Shown here: in pieces, positions 25,740 to 40,400 of the stretch
How positions within the stretch are numbered: the stretch's first letter is position 1
How the letters are laid out: every line of letters begins with the position of its first letter
NCBI GenBank assembly: GCA_012274445.1
Contig: JAAROD010000026.1
Location: forward strand, 372,001-436,000
Length of the DNA: 64,000 nucleotides
Direction of reading: 5' to 3'
Source: Sclerotiophoma versabilis
Taxonomy: Eukaryota; Ascomycota; Dothideomycetes; Pleosporales; Didymellaceae
Program-made: the position numbers and the translations under genes
The notes under the pieces: generated by a model
The model's database searches: none
Seen by the model: only the letters and a program-made list of their open reading frames with translations
Told to the model about the DNA's origin: nothing

Positions 25740-27599
25740 TACCTTATAGGTAAGTAGTACACACAGGTAAGTAGCACGCTTTTACTAAGACTATACTAAA
25801 ACCTACTCTATTATAGCCTATAACAACCTACTATAACACTGCATAGAGTAGAATAACCTCTAATATTACTTAGAGACCTCTTCTACTTTATTCTTATATA
25901 TTTACGTGTTATACCTAGTCTCTCTATACTATCTATAGTATTATTAGAAGAACTTAGCCTCTTTAGCGCGTACTCTCTTCTTCTACTTCTTACTATTACT
26001 ATATACTCTAAACTTCTTAAGAGTAGTTATCTACTAGCCCTCTTTAACTATAAGAGTTTTTTCTGCCTTAATTTACTTCCTCTTATATAATTTCTAGCGT
26101 AAGGTAGCCTTATTTACTGCTTAAAGCTTAGTAATCTTCTATTATACTAATACTAGCTTATATATAATTATTACTACTCTCTTTAAGACCTTCTTAAATA
26201 CCTTAACTATAGAGGTAGGTAAGCTATCTATATACCTCTAAATTCTTATCTTTATAAGTATTAATTATAACCTAAGTTCTAGAGTGTTACTAGAGGTTTG
26301 TAACTGCTAGAGTGCGTTATTAATAGAGAGTTATAGTAATAGAGTGCATAGCTTTATATTAAGAGTTAATATAACCTATTCTAGGTTAAATAGAACTAGT
26401 CTAGCCTCTTAGAACTCTCCTTAGATATTACTAGAAGTAAATAAAGCCTTAAAGGCTACTATAAAGTATAGTAGAAACTTAACCTTTATAATATAGTTAA
26501 TCTAGTTATAGATAAGGTTTTTAGCTTAGCGCCTATATACCTTCTTTAAAGAGGTAAAACAACCTATATTAAGAGGCTGTAGGAGGTATAATAAGTAAGA
26601 AGGAATATAAGTAGTAATAATCTTATTATCCTTATAGTATTACTAGAATATAAGTAAGTTATAGCTCTTATAGCTATTAATAACTAGTAGATAGTAGGTG
26701 CTAATAGTACGCTTCTTTATATATATATTAAAGTGCTTTAGCTAGTCTAGACTAAGCTTATTAGTAGTTTAGCTATTATTAGAGACTCTAATTTTCTAAT
26801 TCTATAGCAGGTTCTCTTCTTTATACTAGGAAGAGAGGTAGTAGCACGCCTTAAAGATAATAAAGAGTAGAATAGCCTAACTTTTAGTATTAATACTCTA
26901 TATAACTATTATCTACTTCTTATTACCTAGCTAAACTACTTTTAGCTATTCTTATTACTCTAAAGCTATAATAACTACCTTTATTAATATAATACCTATT
27001 ATAAAGCTAGCCTTATTAAAGTTATAGGTATTATTATTCTAAATACTATACTTAGCTTTAATATTAGCTACTAGGCTAAACTAGCTCTAGATTACCTTAG
27101 AATTCTTGTAGAGAGCTCTCTTATAGTTATACTTTTAATTAAACTTTATTATAAGCTCTAGTTAGCACTTAATAAACATACTAGGCTAGTTTAGGCTAAT
27201 ATAGCCTAGACTATACTTAGCGCATAAAGAATTAGCTATATTAGCTATAGCTATAAGCTAAAAGGGAAATTCTTATATAACTAGCTTAAGTATATACTTA
27301 ATAATTACCTACTTCTTAGTATTAGTTAGGTTCTATAGGTTAGCTATAGTATTAGTGCGTAAAGGTTATCTAGCGCGTTATTTATATAGTATAGTTTTAG
27401 AAATATTATAGATAGCTACAGCGCGTTTTATAAAGAGCTTAGAGTTAATTCTAAGAGCTTAAACTATAAGCTATATCTAAGCTTCTTTTAACGTGTCTAG
27501 CTAGCGCTGTTATTAAGGTATTAGTAGAGAAGTAGTGTTTTAGTATAGTCTTAGCAAAAGCATACTGCTTACCTATATACACTGCTTGCCTGTAAGGTA
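25740..27599 (-). mobile_element. Fot1/pogo-type (Tc1-mariner superfamily) DNA transposon
   Basis: 1,860 bp flanked by TA (25,738-25,739 and 27,600-27,601). The terminal inverted repeats are about 60 bp, starting TACCTTATAGGTAAG on the left with its reverse complement (TGCCTGTAAGGTA) on the right. On the minus strand the translation around 26,540-26,720 aligns with the pogo/Fot1 DDE region LDGHGSH...CMPPHSSHLLQPLDVGCF, with most key residues altered. Downstream, RPLKKVYRR matches the block that follows. The coding region is full of stops. It is inserted in the RNase H part of the older Copia. Confidence 0.85.
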
Positions 27600-28178
27600 T
27601 ATTATAGAAGAAGCTTTAAAGTTAGAAATTAAGGCTTACTAGAAGTAGGTAGAGTTAATATTATATACTATAATTATAATACAGCTAGACATTATATATA
27701 CGGCTTCTTAGCTGTCTTACTATTTTATAAATTCTAAAGCTACTTACTTTTAAGTAGCTACTTAAGTTATTAGCTACTTATATAGAACTAAGTACTTAGG
27801 TATATAGTATAGAGCTTATTTAGGTAGCTAGCTTCTTATATATAGAGATGCTTTATTTACTAATAATAGTAAATTATATTAATTATCTTAGAAATATATT
27901 ATATAGCTCTTTAGCAGCCTAATTATATAGAAGGTAGCTAGGCAGTTTATAGTAATTACCTTAATAACTAAAGCTAAACTACTAGCTCTTAAGTATATAG
28001 CTAAGAAGAGTACTACTCTAAAGTAATTTCTCTATAAGCTTTGCTTTAACTTAGAGGTTACTTAGAAGATTTTCTATAATAATTAGTAAACTATATAGTT
28101 AGTAGTAAAAGAAAGTAAGTAGTATACTACCTAGCTATACTATATAGATATATAGAATACATAGCTTAAATAAGAGTA
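27600..28178 (+). mobile_element. Older Copia, RNase H part
   Basis: Matches 22,030-22,600 of the full-length Copia and picks up exactly where 25,739 stops. It ends in TAAATAAGAGTA, which is repeated at 42,470, where the same element continues. Confidence 0.8.
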
Positions 28179-28444
28179 GGCTAGTAAATAGGTAGAGGTT
28201 AGGTAGAGGTTAAGTAGGTTATATTACCTATCTCTACTTAACCTTAACTTCTATCTACGCTAGTAGCTACTAAGCAGGTATAGGTTAGGTTAGAGTAGTA
28301 CTAGCGTAGGTAGAGGTTAGGTAAGCTTAGTTATTACATCTTAATTTAAAAAAATATACTTAAGATAAACTCTTATTATTATAGAAATTTATTATAGTAT
28401 TAATATTAATAAGGTATATCTAAACAGTTTATTTGCTAGTATTT

Positions 28445-28946
28445 ATTAAAGTTATACTTTTAAGTAAAGCTTATAAGCACTATTTATATTAGTTCTTAGA
28501 GATAAGCGCTAGTATAGAAAGGTCTATAAGAGTTAGAGTTATTACCTAGTAAAACACTATAATAATAGAGAGTAATAATAAGTAGTATAGAGTAGACTAT
28601 CTAGCTTAAGAGTTAAGGTTAAGATTCTAAAGATAAACTTAATTAACTAAGTTAAATATAAACTATAAGAGTTATATTCCTGCTAACTATATACTAAAGA
28701 GAGATATAATATGCTTAGTAGTATAGACTATACTAATTATACTAATTACTAATTATACTAAGCACTAATTATACTAATTATGCTAAGGCTAATTACATTA
28801 TATAATCGTCCTCTAGTAGTAGCTAAGTGCTAACTACTAACACTAGTAGTTACTTACTTATAATACCTTTTTTCTATATAGGGTAACTGTACTGTACCTA
28901 AAGTAGTAATTCTTAATATTTAATACTGTGTTTCTTAGAATTATAA
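28445..28946. mobile_element. 502-bp non-autonomous hAT-like insert
   Basis: Flanked by TAGTATTT (28,437-28,444) and TAGTATTA (28,947-28,954). The second copy of the host transposon at 44,881-44,910 (reverse orientation) shows the uninterrupted site, with one TAGTATTA. An 8-bp duplication fits hAT. Its first about 245 bp match the inverted arms at 2376-2625 and 3826-4066. The rest includes a short CTAATTATA-type tandem repeat at about 28,725-28,800. Confidence 0.65.
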
Positions 28947-29508
28947 TAGTATTATACCTAGGTATTTCTTTACTACTTAATTATATACTCTATACACTAA
29001 ATCTCTTATAGTAGTATAGAGCTAAGAATAAGTTCTTCTACTAAATAGTAACCTTCTTAGCGTAGATTATATTAATATTATAGTCTAAAACTATTAGTAT
29101 ATATTTATAACTTTAAGTTAATTCTATACCTTTTATATATTTAATAATAAAAGCCTTAACTATATTCTATAGAGCTTCTAAAGCAGTAGCCTAGATATAA
29201 TTAACATAGCTAGAAATAGAATATTAGAGCCTATTTAGAAGAAGGTCTTAAACTTAAGTAAGAAGTGTATAAACTAGATAAGTAAATAGCAGCTTATAGA
29301 TAAGAAGCTTAAAACTATACTAGTATTATTAGATCTCTTATAAGGTAATAACTAAGTAGTATTAGTATTTATATATAATAAATATATATAATAACTTACT
29401 ACTAGCCTTATAGTAGCGCTTTAGCTTAGGTATAGTCTTACTACCTATAGTCTTATAAGTAGCCTTAGTAGTAAGTAGCTTATATAGTAGCAGCTTTATA
29501 TAGGTAGT

Positions 29509-29797
29509 TATTAATAAGCTTATAGTATAATACTTAGGTAATTAAATAATTAATTAGTGCCTATCTATCTAAATATAATAACTATTTATATATAAAGAAA
29601 ATATTATTAGTTATATAACTCTAGAATTAAGCTTATAGGTAGTAGTAGGTCTACTTAACTATAGTTAGCTTAACTACTAAGCTTCTTAAGAGTTAGCTAT
29701 AAGCTTAGGCGCATAGGCTTATACTTTAGGTAATACCTAGCTCTAATATAATAATACCTTACTTAGCCTAGTAGTAAGCTAGTAGCTTACTTATATA
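29509..29797 (-). repeat. 3' LTR of the antisense Copia
   Basis: 289 bp starting TATTAATAAGC, the mutated form of TGTTAATAAGC. Confidence 0.85.
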
Positions 29798-32700
29798 ATA
29801 TACTCTCTAGATAGTTTTCTATAAATAAAGAAGTATCTAATAAACTACTATATAGCTTATTACTTTATTTAGTAGTAATTATTATACTTTCTATATAAGG
29901 CGCTGTTTTAAGCTTCTAATTATTATTAGAGAAGCTTATTTTACTAGCGTAAACTTTTTATATTAATTTATACTTCTACTTTAACCTTATAATATTAAGT
30001 AGCTCTGTATATTACTAGATACTTAACTTAAAATATACAGCTTAACTGCGTACTATCTACTTAATTTTAACTTCTCTATTACCTAGTTTATTTATAGTTA
30101 GAGTTTTTATATAATATCTTATAGTAATAAGTAGTATAGGTATAGAGTAAGTAGCTTACTTTACCTTTACTAGAGCTAATTATTATATAATTAGCCTTTC
30201 TTACTAATTTTAACTATCTTTAAGTCTATTACTATAGCTATAAGTACTCTCTTATTTTACCTTTAATTTAAGCTTCTTCTACCTATTTAGCTACTTACTA
30301 TAAGCTTCTTAAGCTTCTTATGCCTCTTAAGTTACTTATAACTTATTATTTAAGCTTAAGTTATAGCTAGAAGGTAGCTGCTCTTTTCTTACTAGCTTAG
30401 ACAGCTTCTAATTAAGCTTCTTATATAGCTTTTCTAGGCTCTTTTTAACTATTTAGCTAACTTTAGATAGAAAGAACTTAAGTCTAAGCACCTTACGCGC
30501 ACTACTACTACTACTACTACTAATACTAAGTACTACTGTACTGCTACTACTACTGCTAACTATACTACTACTACCTGCGCTCTACTTCTTACGCCTTACA
30601 CACTAACTACTTACTCTTACTACTTAGTCTTACCTTTAGGTATTAGTAGTTTAGCTTTAGCTATTTAAGCTTCTTCTACTAGGCCTCTAGGCTCTATTAG
30701 AGACTCTAGCCCTCTCCCCTTTTACCTGTTACTGCTACCCCCTCTCTAGCTACCTCCTCTGCTACTGCTGCTACCTCTGCCTCTACCTCTGCTAGCTCCT
30801 GCCTCTACTACTACTACTACTACTACTATTACACCTGTTATAGGCACTATATAGAGTAAGCGTAGAACTATACTCTACTTAGGCTGTGTGCATACTCTGC
30901 TAGTTAACAGCTTAGCTGCGTAGTGCTATAATATAGCTAATACTAGCCCCTATGCCTGCTGCTACTACTAGTACTCTTTAGAGTATTTCTATTACTCTAT
31001 ATAGGTTCTAGAGCTTCTTAAGCTTATAGTATATAAACTAATAGCTTTTATAGCTCTAGCCCCTTTAAGATAGTTAGTATTACTCTTACTAATAAGCTAC
31101 TAGTATCTAGAAGTATAACTACTTCTATAGGTTACTATTCTTTCTCTATAATATAGTTTAGTACTAATAAGCTTATAGAGGTCTATAAACCTATATATTA
31201 CTTAGCACGTAATAAAGAAGCTTCTAGTAGAGGGTTATAGTTTTAATAGAGACTAAGAGAGGAGCTCTAGATTTAGGAGTTTAGTAGTAGGTACCTAAGA
31301 GGAGAGAGTTATTCTCTCTAGTAGTTAAATTAATTATTTACTCTTTCTTTTAACTACTCTTTTTATAACTCTATAACCTATTATACCTTACTATTTATAT
31401 TATAAAAGTTTAGGTAGGTTAAAAAGCACTTATAAGCCTACTTAGGGAGTGCTTTTATTAACCTATTAGTAGGTATCTTACTTATTTTTATATAGGTTAC
31501 TGTAAAGGTACCTTTTATATACTCTTATTTAAGCTAAATATTCTATATATCTATATAGCGCAGCTAGGTAGTAAGCTACTTACTTTCTTCTACTACTAAC
31601 TATATAGTTTACTAATTATTATAGAATATCTTCTAAGTAACTTCTAGGTTAAGGCAGAGCTTATAGAGAAATTACTTTAGAGTAGTACTCTTCTTAGCTA
31701 TATACTTAAGAGCTAGCAGTTTAGCTTTAGTTATTAAGGTAGTTACTATAGACTGCCTAGCTACCTTTTATATAATTAGGCTACTAAAGAGCTATATAAT
31801 ATACCCCTAAGATAATTAATATAATTTACTATTATTAGTAAATAAAGCGTTTCTGTATATAAGAAGCTAGCTGCCTAAATAAGCTCTATACTATATACCT
31901 AGGTACTTAGTTCTATATAAGTAGCTAATAACTTAAGCAGCTACTTAGAAGTAAGTAGCTTTAGAATTTATAAAATAGTAAGACAGCTAAGAAGCCGTAT
32001 ATATAATGTCTAGCTATATTATAATTATAGTATATAATATTAACTCTACCTACTTCTAATAAGCCTTAATTTTTTACTTTAAAGCTTCTCTTATATACTC
32101 CTAAAGCTTAATTATAGAAAAGAAGATACTTAAGAGTAACCTCTTTTCTAAAACCTTAAACTTAGTAGTAAGCTTCTTAATATAGGAGTTATAAGCGAGT
32201 ATTATTACTTAAGCTACTTAATTTTATATAATATAAACTCCTAAGAACTATTTAGCAGCTCTATAATCTATAATCTAATATTTAGCTATTAATAAGCTTA
32301 TTAACTACTCTGTAGTTACTTGATTATTTTTATAATAAGTAAGAAGGATATTATTAATATAGAAGAGTAAGATAATTTTTTACTTATTATTAAAGAATAA
32401 GCATAGCTCTTCTTTTAATACTATTAAACTAAGCTTCTAGAAGGTACTAAATAGCTTCTTATACTATAGAATAGAGAAGTTCTAGAAACTATATAGAGCC
32501 TATAGTAGTAGTACTACCTACTTAGGCTTCTTAAATCTATTAGGCAGCTTATATAGTACTAGTAGCTAGTCTTAGTAGCTCATATTAAGAAATACACTAC
32601 TTATATTATACTATAGCAGCTCTAAATTAAACTAAGCTACTATAGTAACTATAGTATAGAAGAACCTTATAGTAAGTATTATAGTATAGGTTAACTTAAT

Positions 32701-35700
32701 TAAATTCTTTGCCTAGAGGTCTCTGTATATATATATTCTAGCTTTATATTTTATAAAGTAGCTATCTTAATTAAGCTTATAAGTAAATACCTATTTAAGC
32801 AGCAGAGCTCTAGCCTAGAAGCTTATTTTGTCTATTTCTTTCTAGGTATTTTTCTTAGTAAGTATTATAATCTCTTTTATATAGGCCTAGTAGAATAGAG
32901 TACCTAGAAGGTTATTAGTAAGCTCTTTCTATATATTAAGAACTAGAAGAAGCTGGTTATAGTATACCTACTGCTTGTTTTTAGCTAATAGTTTCTTTAA
33001 CCTTATTACTAAGGCTGCAATAACTATATAGATTATAATAAGGTCTCTTCTCTAGTTTCTATACTTATTTATATAATTAAATAAGCTTCTAAGTAGCTAA
33101 AGGTAACTATCTTACTCTATTAAGCTTATTACAGTATATATACCTGCTCTATTATCTTTTCTAAGCTTATTATACTTTTAGTTATATAGCCTACAGCTTA
33201 ATTATATTAGTAGGCTAATAGTTCTATACTAATTAGTATAGCTTATAGTTAGTTTACCTACTCTTATTAATCTCTAAGAAGGTATAAGAATAATTAAAGA
33301 GTTAGGTCTTCTTATTAGTAGATTATTATAATTCTTATTACCTGCTAGAGGGCTCTCTTCTTTAATAGTAGAGTGCACTTTCTATAAGCTTCTAGATAGG
33401 TGCTCTTCTATAGAAGCTTATCTACCTGCTGCTAGCTACTTAGATTCTAGTATTAGGTTAGAGGAAAGAAGGCCTAGTTCTTAGTGCTCTATATAGATCT
33501 CTATTAGTTTACTAGCTAAGCTAACTAATTATATAGTCTCTACCTTAGAAGCTTACTTATTACTAAACTAGCCTTCTACTAATTAAGCTTCTTCTAAGGG
33601 CTTACCCCTAAGCTATTATATAGAAGGTAATTTAAGTAATAAATCTTCTTTCTTAGTAATAAAGAGCTTAATTACTTCTTCTATATCTACTATCTTACTA
33701 GGCTTATAGAGAACTTCTATAACCTCTACTACTTTTATAACTAGAAGTATAGTTAACTTATTAACTTAGTTATAAAAGAGCTTCTTATTAAAGGTTATAT
33801 TATGCGTTATAATTACCTAGTTAAGTTAGGGTACCTATATACAGTATATATTAGAAGCTTAATAACTAATAAGGTAACTAATATAACCTCTTAGAGTAAC
33901 TTTAAAGCTCCTTCTATTACAGCTAGCTGCTTGTTCTCTATTTAAGAGATATGCTTAGCAGCTATATGCATATATTCTGCTCTAATTAGGTCTTAGATTA
34001 GCTATAAGTACTCTTACCTACTTAGGTTGGTACTATTAAAAGTACTATATAAACTACTAATTAAGCTTCTTATTTAGGCTATATAGCTTATTTAAGTATA
34101 TAGAACTTATATTATAGAGCTACGCAGCAGCTATAACAACCTCTAGCTAGAGCTTCTTAGGTAGGTTTACACTACTTCTTATTTTTATTAACTTAGTAAT
34201 TATCTTCTATTTACCTCTCTCTACTACACTATTTAGCTTATATATATAGAAAGGTATATGCTTAATATTAATCTCTATATTAAGCGCCTAGTACTTATAT
34301 ATAGAGCTCCCTTGCTATAGTAGTATAGCTATATTATTATCTTAGCTAATCTTATAGATTTTAAGCTTATACTAAGTACCTACCTAGCTTAAAAAATTAG
34401 TAAGGACTTAAAGGATTTTAATTTAAGTTTTTCTCTACAGCAGGTATATAAAGAGCTTTCTACTATAGTACTTCTTAATTAAAAGTATTTATAACTTACC
34501 TCTATAGCCTAGAAGTATATTAAATAGGTCCTAGCTAATTTACTAAAAGAGGCAAGCTAGTTTCTTTTACTTTCTTTATAATACTACCTACTTAGTATAG
34601 GTTATTATATAACTCTTATAATTCTTCTAAAGCACTTTAGCTATATATATACTATATATATACTTTATAAGTGCTTATAAAGCTTCTAGGCTAAAGTAGC
34701 TAGCTCTAGTATACTAGAGGCGCTTACTTAAGCTATAGAGATAGAAGTTATATAATTATTTTATTATTACTATGTTTAGAAGGCTTATAGAATAGTAAGA
34801 AAGAGGTTTATATTTAAGAAAAGTAAAGTTATAAGCATGCTGTAGAGTAGTATATATAATACTTATATTAAGGTCTTTAATATATTCTACCTGCAGAGTA
34901 CTATTAAGCTCTAGGTACTATACTCCCTTTTCTTATAATTAAGCTTCTAAGATAATATTAATATAGAAACCTTTAACTATAATAATATTCTAAAAGAGTA
35001 GGTTCTTAGTATATAGGCTGTGCTTTCTATAAAGAGCGTTCTTTAGTAAATAAGCTCCTTAGCCTACTATAGAAAATGCTTAGGTGCCTACTTCTATAGT
35101 ATTACTAGAATTAGATAGGTAGAAAGACCTAGGTATAAGGCGCTTAGCGCTGTTAACTAGGTGCGTAGCAGCTCTATTATCTAGAATTATACTTTTAGAG
35201 AGCAGATAAGTATTAAAATCTATAAGGTTATGTACCTCTAGAGTCTCTCTTATTAGCTAGGTATTACTAAGAGTACTTATTATTCTTAGGTTAATTAGAG
35301 CTGCTTATATATTGCCTAGAAACTTAACTTATAGTATTCTAGCTACTAGTTAGGGACCTTCTAAGGCCTAGATTAAGTAGTAAGTTTTTAAGTACTAGCT
35401 AAGTTACTTAATTTCCTTCTTAAGGTCTTTAAACTTCTTATAATTAAGCTTCTAGAGTATTTACTAATAAGCTTAGTCTTCTAGTCTATATAGAGGTAAA
35501 GATAAGCCTATTACTATAGTCTTAAGTACTTAGTACTATATTAGTTTCTATAAGTAGGTATAACTCTTAGTCTTATAGAGGTAACTATAGCCTATTTATT
35601 TTAAACTTAAGCTATTAGGCTTCCCTGCAGGAGCTTCTTAGGTGTCTAATTAATTACTAAAGGTTATAAATACCTTTAGGTTATTTTTACTTAACTTAAT

Positions 35701-36670
35701 TTTATATTTATATATTAAGCTACTAAAGACCTTACTTACTTAGTCTAAATTAAGCGTTTTAAGCCCTAGGATAGTATTCTAGATAATCCTTTAGTATATA
35801 GTATAAGCCTATTCTAGGGTAATTCTATACTCTAACGCATTAAGAAAATCTTAAATAGTAAGCTCTCTATTAACTTTTATAAGCTTATAAGACTTAGCTC
35901 TTATATATAGGTATAACTACTTCTAGTACTAGTCTTATAAAGTAGCTTATTCTTACCTAGCTACTCTAAGGTAGGCTCTACACTCTGCCCTAACTTAGTT
36001 CTTAGTACTTAGTATAGTAAGAGTAAGCTCCTAGTATAGTACTTATATAAGTAATTATAGTATAGTCTTATTATTAGTAATAAGCTGTACTATTACTAGC
36101 AAGATAATTAATAGAGCTACTATAGTATTAACCTAGTTCTATAGTTTCTAAAGATGCTCTGCCTTAGCAGCCTACTTACTTATTTATATTTTATATTTTA
36201 TAAGCTTATAGTTATATACCTTAGAGCTTAATTATACTTTAGTAGGTTAGGTAGACTAGCTATAGGTAGCTTATATATATAGGCAGTTATTATAGGTTAA
36301 GCTAGTTAATAGATACCTAGCAGCTCCTAGCTCTATAATTAAGCTAATAGTAGGCAGCTTAGAGGCTTCTTTATGCATACCTAGCATATTAGAGGCGTTT
36401 AGGTTAATAAGATTCTATATATTATATAGCTTAGTGTACTAAGTAAGCTAAATATACTAATTAGGCTAGTTATTTCTAGAGCATAGCTAGTAGGCACTAG
36501 CTAGTATAGCTAATAAAGCTTATAAGCTGTAGTTAACTAGCTTACCTATTATTTAGTTTAGTAGTAGAGTAAAAGAGAGTTTTAATTAGAGCAGTTAAGT
36601 ATTATCTAAAAGGCTTAATTAGCTAAGTGCGCAGGGAGATCTACTACTCTTTAGAAGCTAGGCTTATAAC

Positions 36671-36959
36671 TATTAATAAGCTTATAGTATAATACTTAGG
36701 TAATTAAATAATTAATTAGTGCCTATCTATCTAGATATAATAACTGTTTATATATAAAGGAAATAATATTAGTTATATAACTCTAGAATTAAGCTTATAG
36801 GTAGTAGCAGGTCTACTTAACTATAGTTAGCTTAACTACTAAGCTTCTTAAGAGTTAGCTATAAGCTTAGGTGCACAGGCTTATACTTTAGGTAATGCCT
36901 AGCTCTAATATAATAACACCTTACTTAGCCTAGCAGTAAGCTAGCAGCTTACTTATACA
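36671..36959 (-). repeat. 5' LTR of the antisense Copia
   Basis: 289 bp starting TATTAATAAGC and ending TTATACA. Confidence 0.85.
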
Positions 36960-39379
36960 ATAGTAGTCTACTTAGTATAGGCTATACCATAGTATAGGTG
37001 TAGTATATAAAGTAGTAGGTAGTTAGTATTAAGTACTTAGTATAGGTATAAGTATTTACTATACCTAGTATAATATTATACTAAGGCGTAGAGTAATATA
37101 GAGCAGCTAGTATTATAGAATACTAACTATTTATAGTATAGTATAGAGCTTAAACTATAATAATTAACTATAATACTATATAAATATACTAAGTTTAATA
37201 TACACTATTAAATAACTCTATTTATACTCTTATATAATATCTATATTAATAGCTAATATATACTTTACTAGCTAGTATATATAACTACTATATTTTTACT
37301 AGTATAGATAGATAAAGTATGCAACCTATAGTAGATTCTATAATAATAAACTATAATAACTTACTAGTATATAAAGTTAGCTATGCGCTTTCTAACTATA
37401 CTATTTTTAGCCTAATATAGTATAATTTAACTAAGCTATAGCCTATATAGAGTAAGGCCTATAGTAAGTAAGCTAGTATTTCTATTTATAATAGCGCACA
37501 GACTAGCTTATAAATACTACCTTACTAGTAGCTTCTCTCTAGTCTACTACTAACTACTATATAACTATATTATTATATATAATTATTATAGCCTATAGTA
37601 TAGACCTATTAAGCCTATAAAAGATTAAGAATAAGAAGGTTAACTTATAGTCTATATTTTCTAGCACTGTATAGTACATTCCTAACTACTTTAAGCCTAA
37701 GGAGTATAATAACCTTATTAATATAAATATTACAGACCTTTATTATAGTATATACTAACTAAAGCAGGGCTTTACTTCTAGAGATAATAAAGTTAGCTTT
37801 ATTATCTTAAATTATAGTTAGTATAGCTTAGTAAAAGGTTACTCTATAAATATAAAGGTGCTATATAAGAGCTAACTTAGTAATAGTAGCTATACTATAC
37901 TATAGAGAACTTAAAATACTATGCGTAATAAAGAAGAATAAGTAATTAAGAGTGCTAGAAATACTAATTATACTACTAAATATTAGCTAAAAAAAATACT
38001 TAAGGCTTTACTAAATTATATAGCTATAACAGACGTTATAAAAAAGGCTATGCTTTAAGCAGCAGAGAAGGACCTTACTAAGAAATACTTTTCTACTAAT
38101 AAGAGTAGTTAGTTATTATATTTAATTATTACAGATCTATACTAACCTACTATAGCTAAGTAGTTAGAAACTAAGCTAGTAGCTGTTTATAAAAGATAGG
38201 ATAATATTAACTATAAGATTAATATAAGAAGGTATTAGGCTACCCTAGGCAAGCTTAGTAATACTCTAGAGGATACTAGCACTTTAAAAGCTAGTACTAG
38301 CTGTGCAGCTTAGTAAATCTATAGCCTTAGTAGTATATATAAGAAGATTCTCTGCTATAAGTATATAAATAGCCTCTAAAAGCTTAATATAAATAGCTTT
38401 AAGAGTAAAGTAGAGAAAGAGAAGTAGGAGAAGTTCTATAATAAGCTATTACCTAATAAGCTAGCTCTAGTTACTAATATAAACTAGTAGTAAGTTATTA
38501 TAGCCTTTTATTATATATATCTACTAACTATATAAAGTAAGTAGAGCCTCTATCTATCTTAGATACTTTTAATAAAGAAGAACTTAAGCTTTATAGTAAT
38601 AGGCCTTTTATTAAAGGCTTTAATAGTAATAAGTATAAGAAGAAAATTAAGAATAATAGTCTTAAGCTAAAGGCTTATTACTAGTTAAAGCTATATAAGT
38701 ATAAGATAGATAAGTAGTTTATAGAGAAATTAGCTACTAACTTAGATAATAATAAAGAGAGAAAAATAGATTTTAAAAGTTTCTTAGATTATAACGTTAT
38801 AAATCTTACTAGTAATAATAACTAGTAGCTTAGTGCTTATCTAGAGCTAATTACCTTATAGTTATAATTAAAAGCAACTTTATATAAAACCTAATCCTTT
38901 ACTAGTATAATAAAAATAATTTAGCTAACCTAAAATATTTACTTTACCTCTCTTTTCTCTCTTTATATATATAAGATATATTTATAAGTATATAAAGTCT
39001 TAAATATCTTTCTACTTATATCTTATTATTATACTTATTTATTATATATATAAGCATATTATAGACCTCTCTACCTTCTTATTATACCTTCTATTACCTC
39101 TACTTTATAGAGGCAGCTATAGCTATTCTAGGTAGCTGCCCTTTTATTAATATATATTACTTTACTTTATAGTCTAGTACTCTAAATATAACAGCCTTTT
39201 ATTATAGTCTTTTATTATACTAATAGAACTCTATAAAGCTACTAAGGTTACTTTTCTACTTAATCTTTCTACTAGTCTTAAGAACCTTAAGCTAGTTACT
39301 CTATAAATAGTTAAAGAGAGGATATAAACCTATATTCTACTACTTAAACAACTATAACTAGTCCTTCTTACTACTAATA

Positions 39380-40400
39380 AGAGTAAAGCTAAATTAGTAG
39401 AATAGAATATATAGTAGAGTGCTAGGCCCTAGAGTAGAGACTCTAAATTAATTAATCTATAATAGAATATACCTACCTATACAGGCTAAGTATAGACTTA
39501 ATTTAGAAAGGCCTTATATACTAGTACTAGCTATCTACACGTATATTACCTTAACTATAGCTATATACTCTAGTACCTAGCTGTTATATTAATAGGTATA
39601 AAATACCTTCTTAACTACTAAAAGAGTTAGGCCTATTTAAAGATAAAAGCTTCTATTTATAATTAGCCTTCTCTCTTAGAGAACACTAAGCAGCTAAAAA
39701 ATAACCTAATAGTACTCTACTCTACACCTACCTTTAAAAGAGAACTAGTCTAGCTAGTTATTAATAATAACTAGTCCTTCTAGATAGTTAAGCAGCCTTT
39801 CTTCTAATACTTTATCTAGTTTCTAAGACTAAATACTATATTAACTAGCTACTATAAATTTAGCTAGCTTTTCTAGCACTAGTTTAATATAGCTAAGGTA
39901 GCACTTCTTAGTAACCTTAAAAATAACACTAAAGTATCTATTATACTAGATAGCTAGACAGCTACTAATTATCTTAGCTTTCTAGCTATAAAGAGATACT
40001 ATATTAATAGTAACTAGTAGCTAAGAGAAGTACTACTAGATTTTATCCTACTTTATAGAAAGTATATAGAATCTACTATAGAAAAAGAAGTACTATAAGT
40101 ACTTATATCTAATAAGATTACTAAAAAGCTACTAGTAATTATATATAATAATACTTATAATAATAGTACTTTATTATAGTACTTTAAGAAAGCACTTTAG
40201 AAACAGGCCTATACCTAGAGCTTCTATAAAAATATAATACTCTACCTAGCTTATATAATAAATTTTATAGTATAAGATATTATCTTTTACTTAAAGCTAG
40301 TAGCTTTATAAGTACTAGAATAAGAGAAGATATTATAGTAGTAATATATTTAAAAAATTAAAACTAATATATCTATTCTAAACTTCTTATATAAAGTAAG
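39380..40400 (+). pseudogene. hAT-family transposase core (decayed)
   Basis: Sense translation around 39,880-40,060 resembles the hAT catalytic region: SLILDSQTATNYLSFLAIKRYYIN-like sequence, where active relatives have LDCWTS..YAFLAITAYWI, followed by LREVLLDF. About 100 codons later comes a stretch like CLAHVINLVVQDI (about 40,235-40,280). Stops are TAG/TAA throughout. The flanks (about 37,000-39,380 and 40,400-42,230) also read partly protein-like on the plus strand, but I cannot assign them. Whether this transposase moved the surrounding transposon or is a nested guest is unclear. Confidence 0.65.

Larger units (their letters stand above)
29509..36959 (-). mobile_element. Full-length Copia retrotransposon, antisense
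   Basis: 7,451 bp, LTRs 29,509-29,797 and 36,671-36,959. The flanking 5-mers GTAGT and ATAGT fit a target duplication with one G-to-A change. Read on the minus strand the order is gag (about 36,360-35,270), protease (about 35,200), integrase (about 34,540-34,050), RT (about 33,000-32,300), RNase H (about 31,900-31,450) and the extra frame (about 31,380-29,798). It retains more CpA/TpG and CpG than the outer Copia, so it looks younger. All frames are broken. Confidence 0.9.
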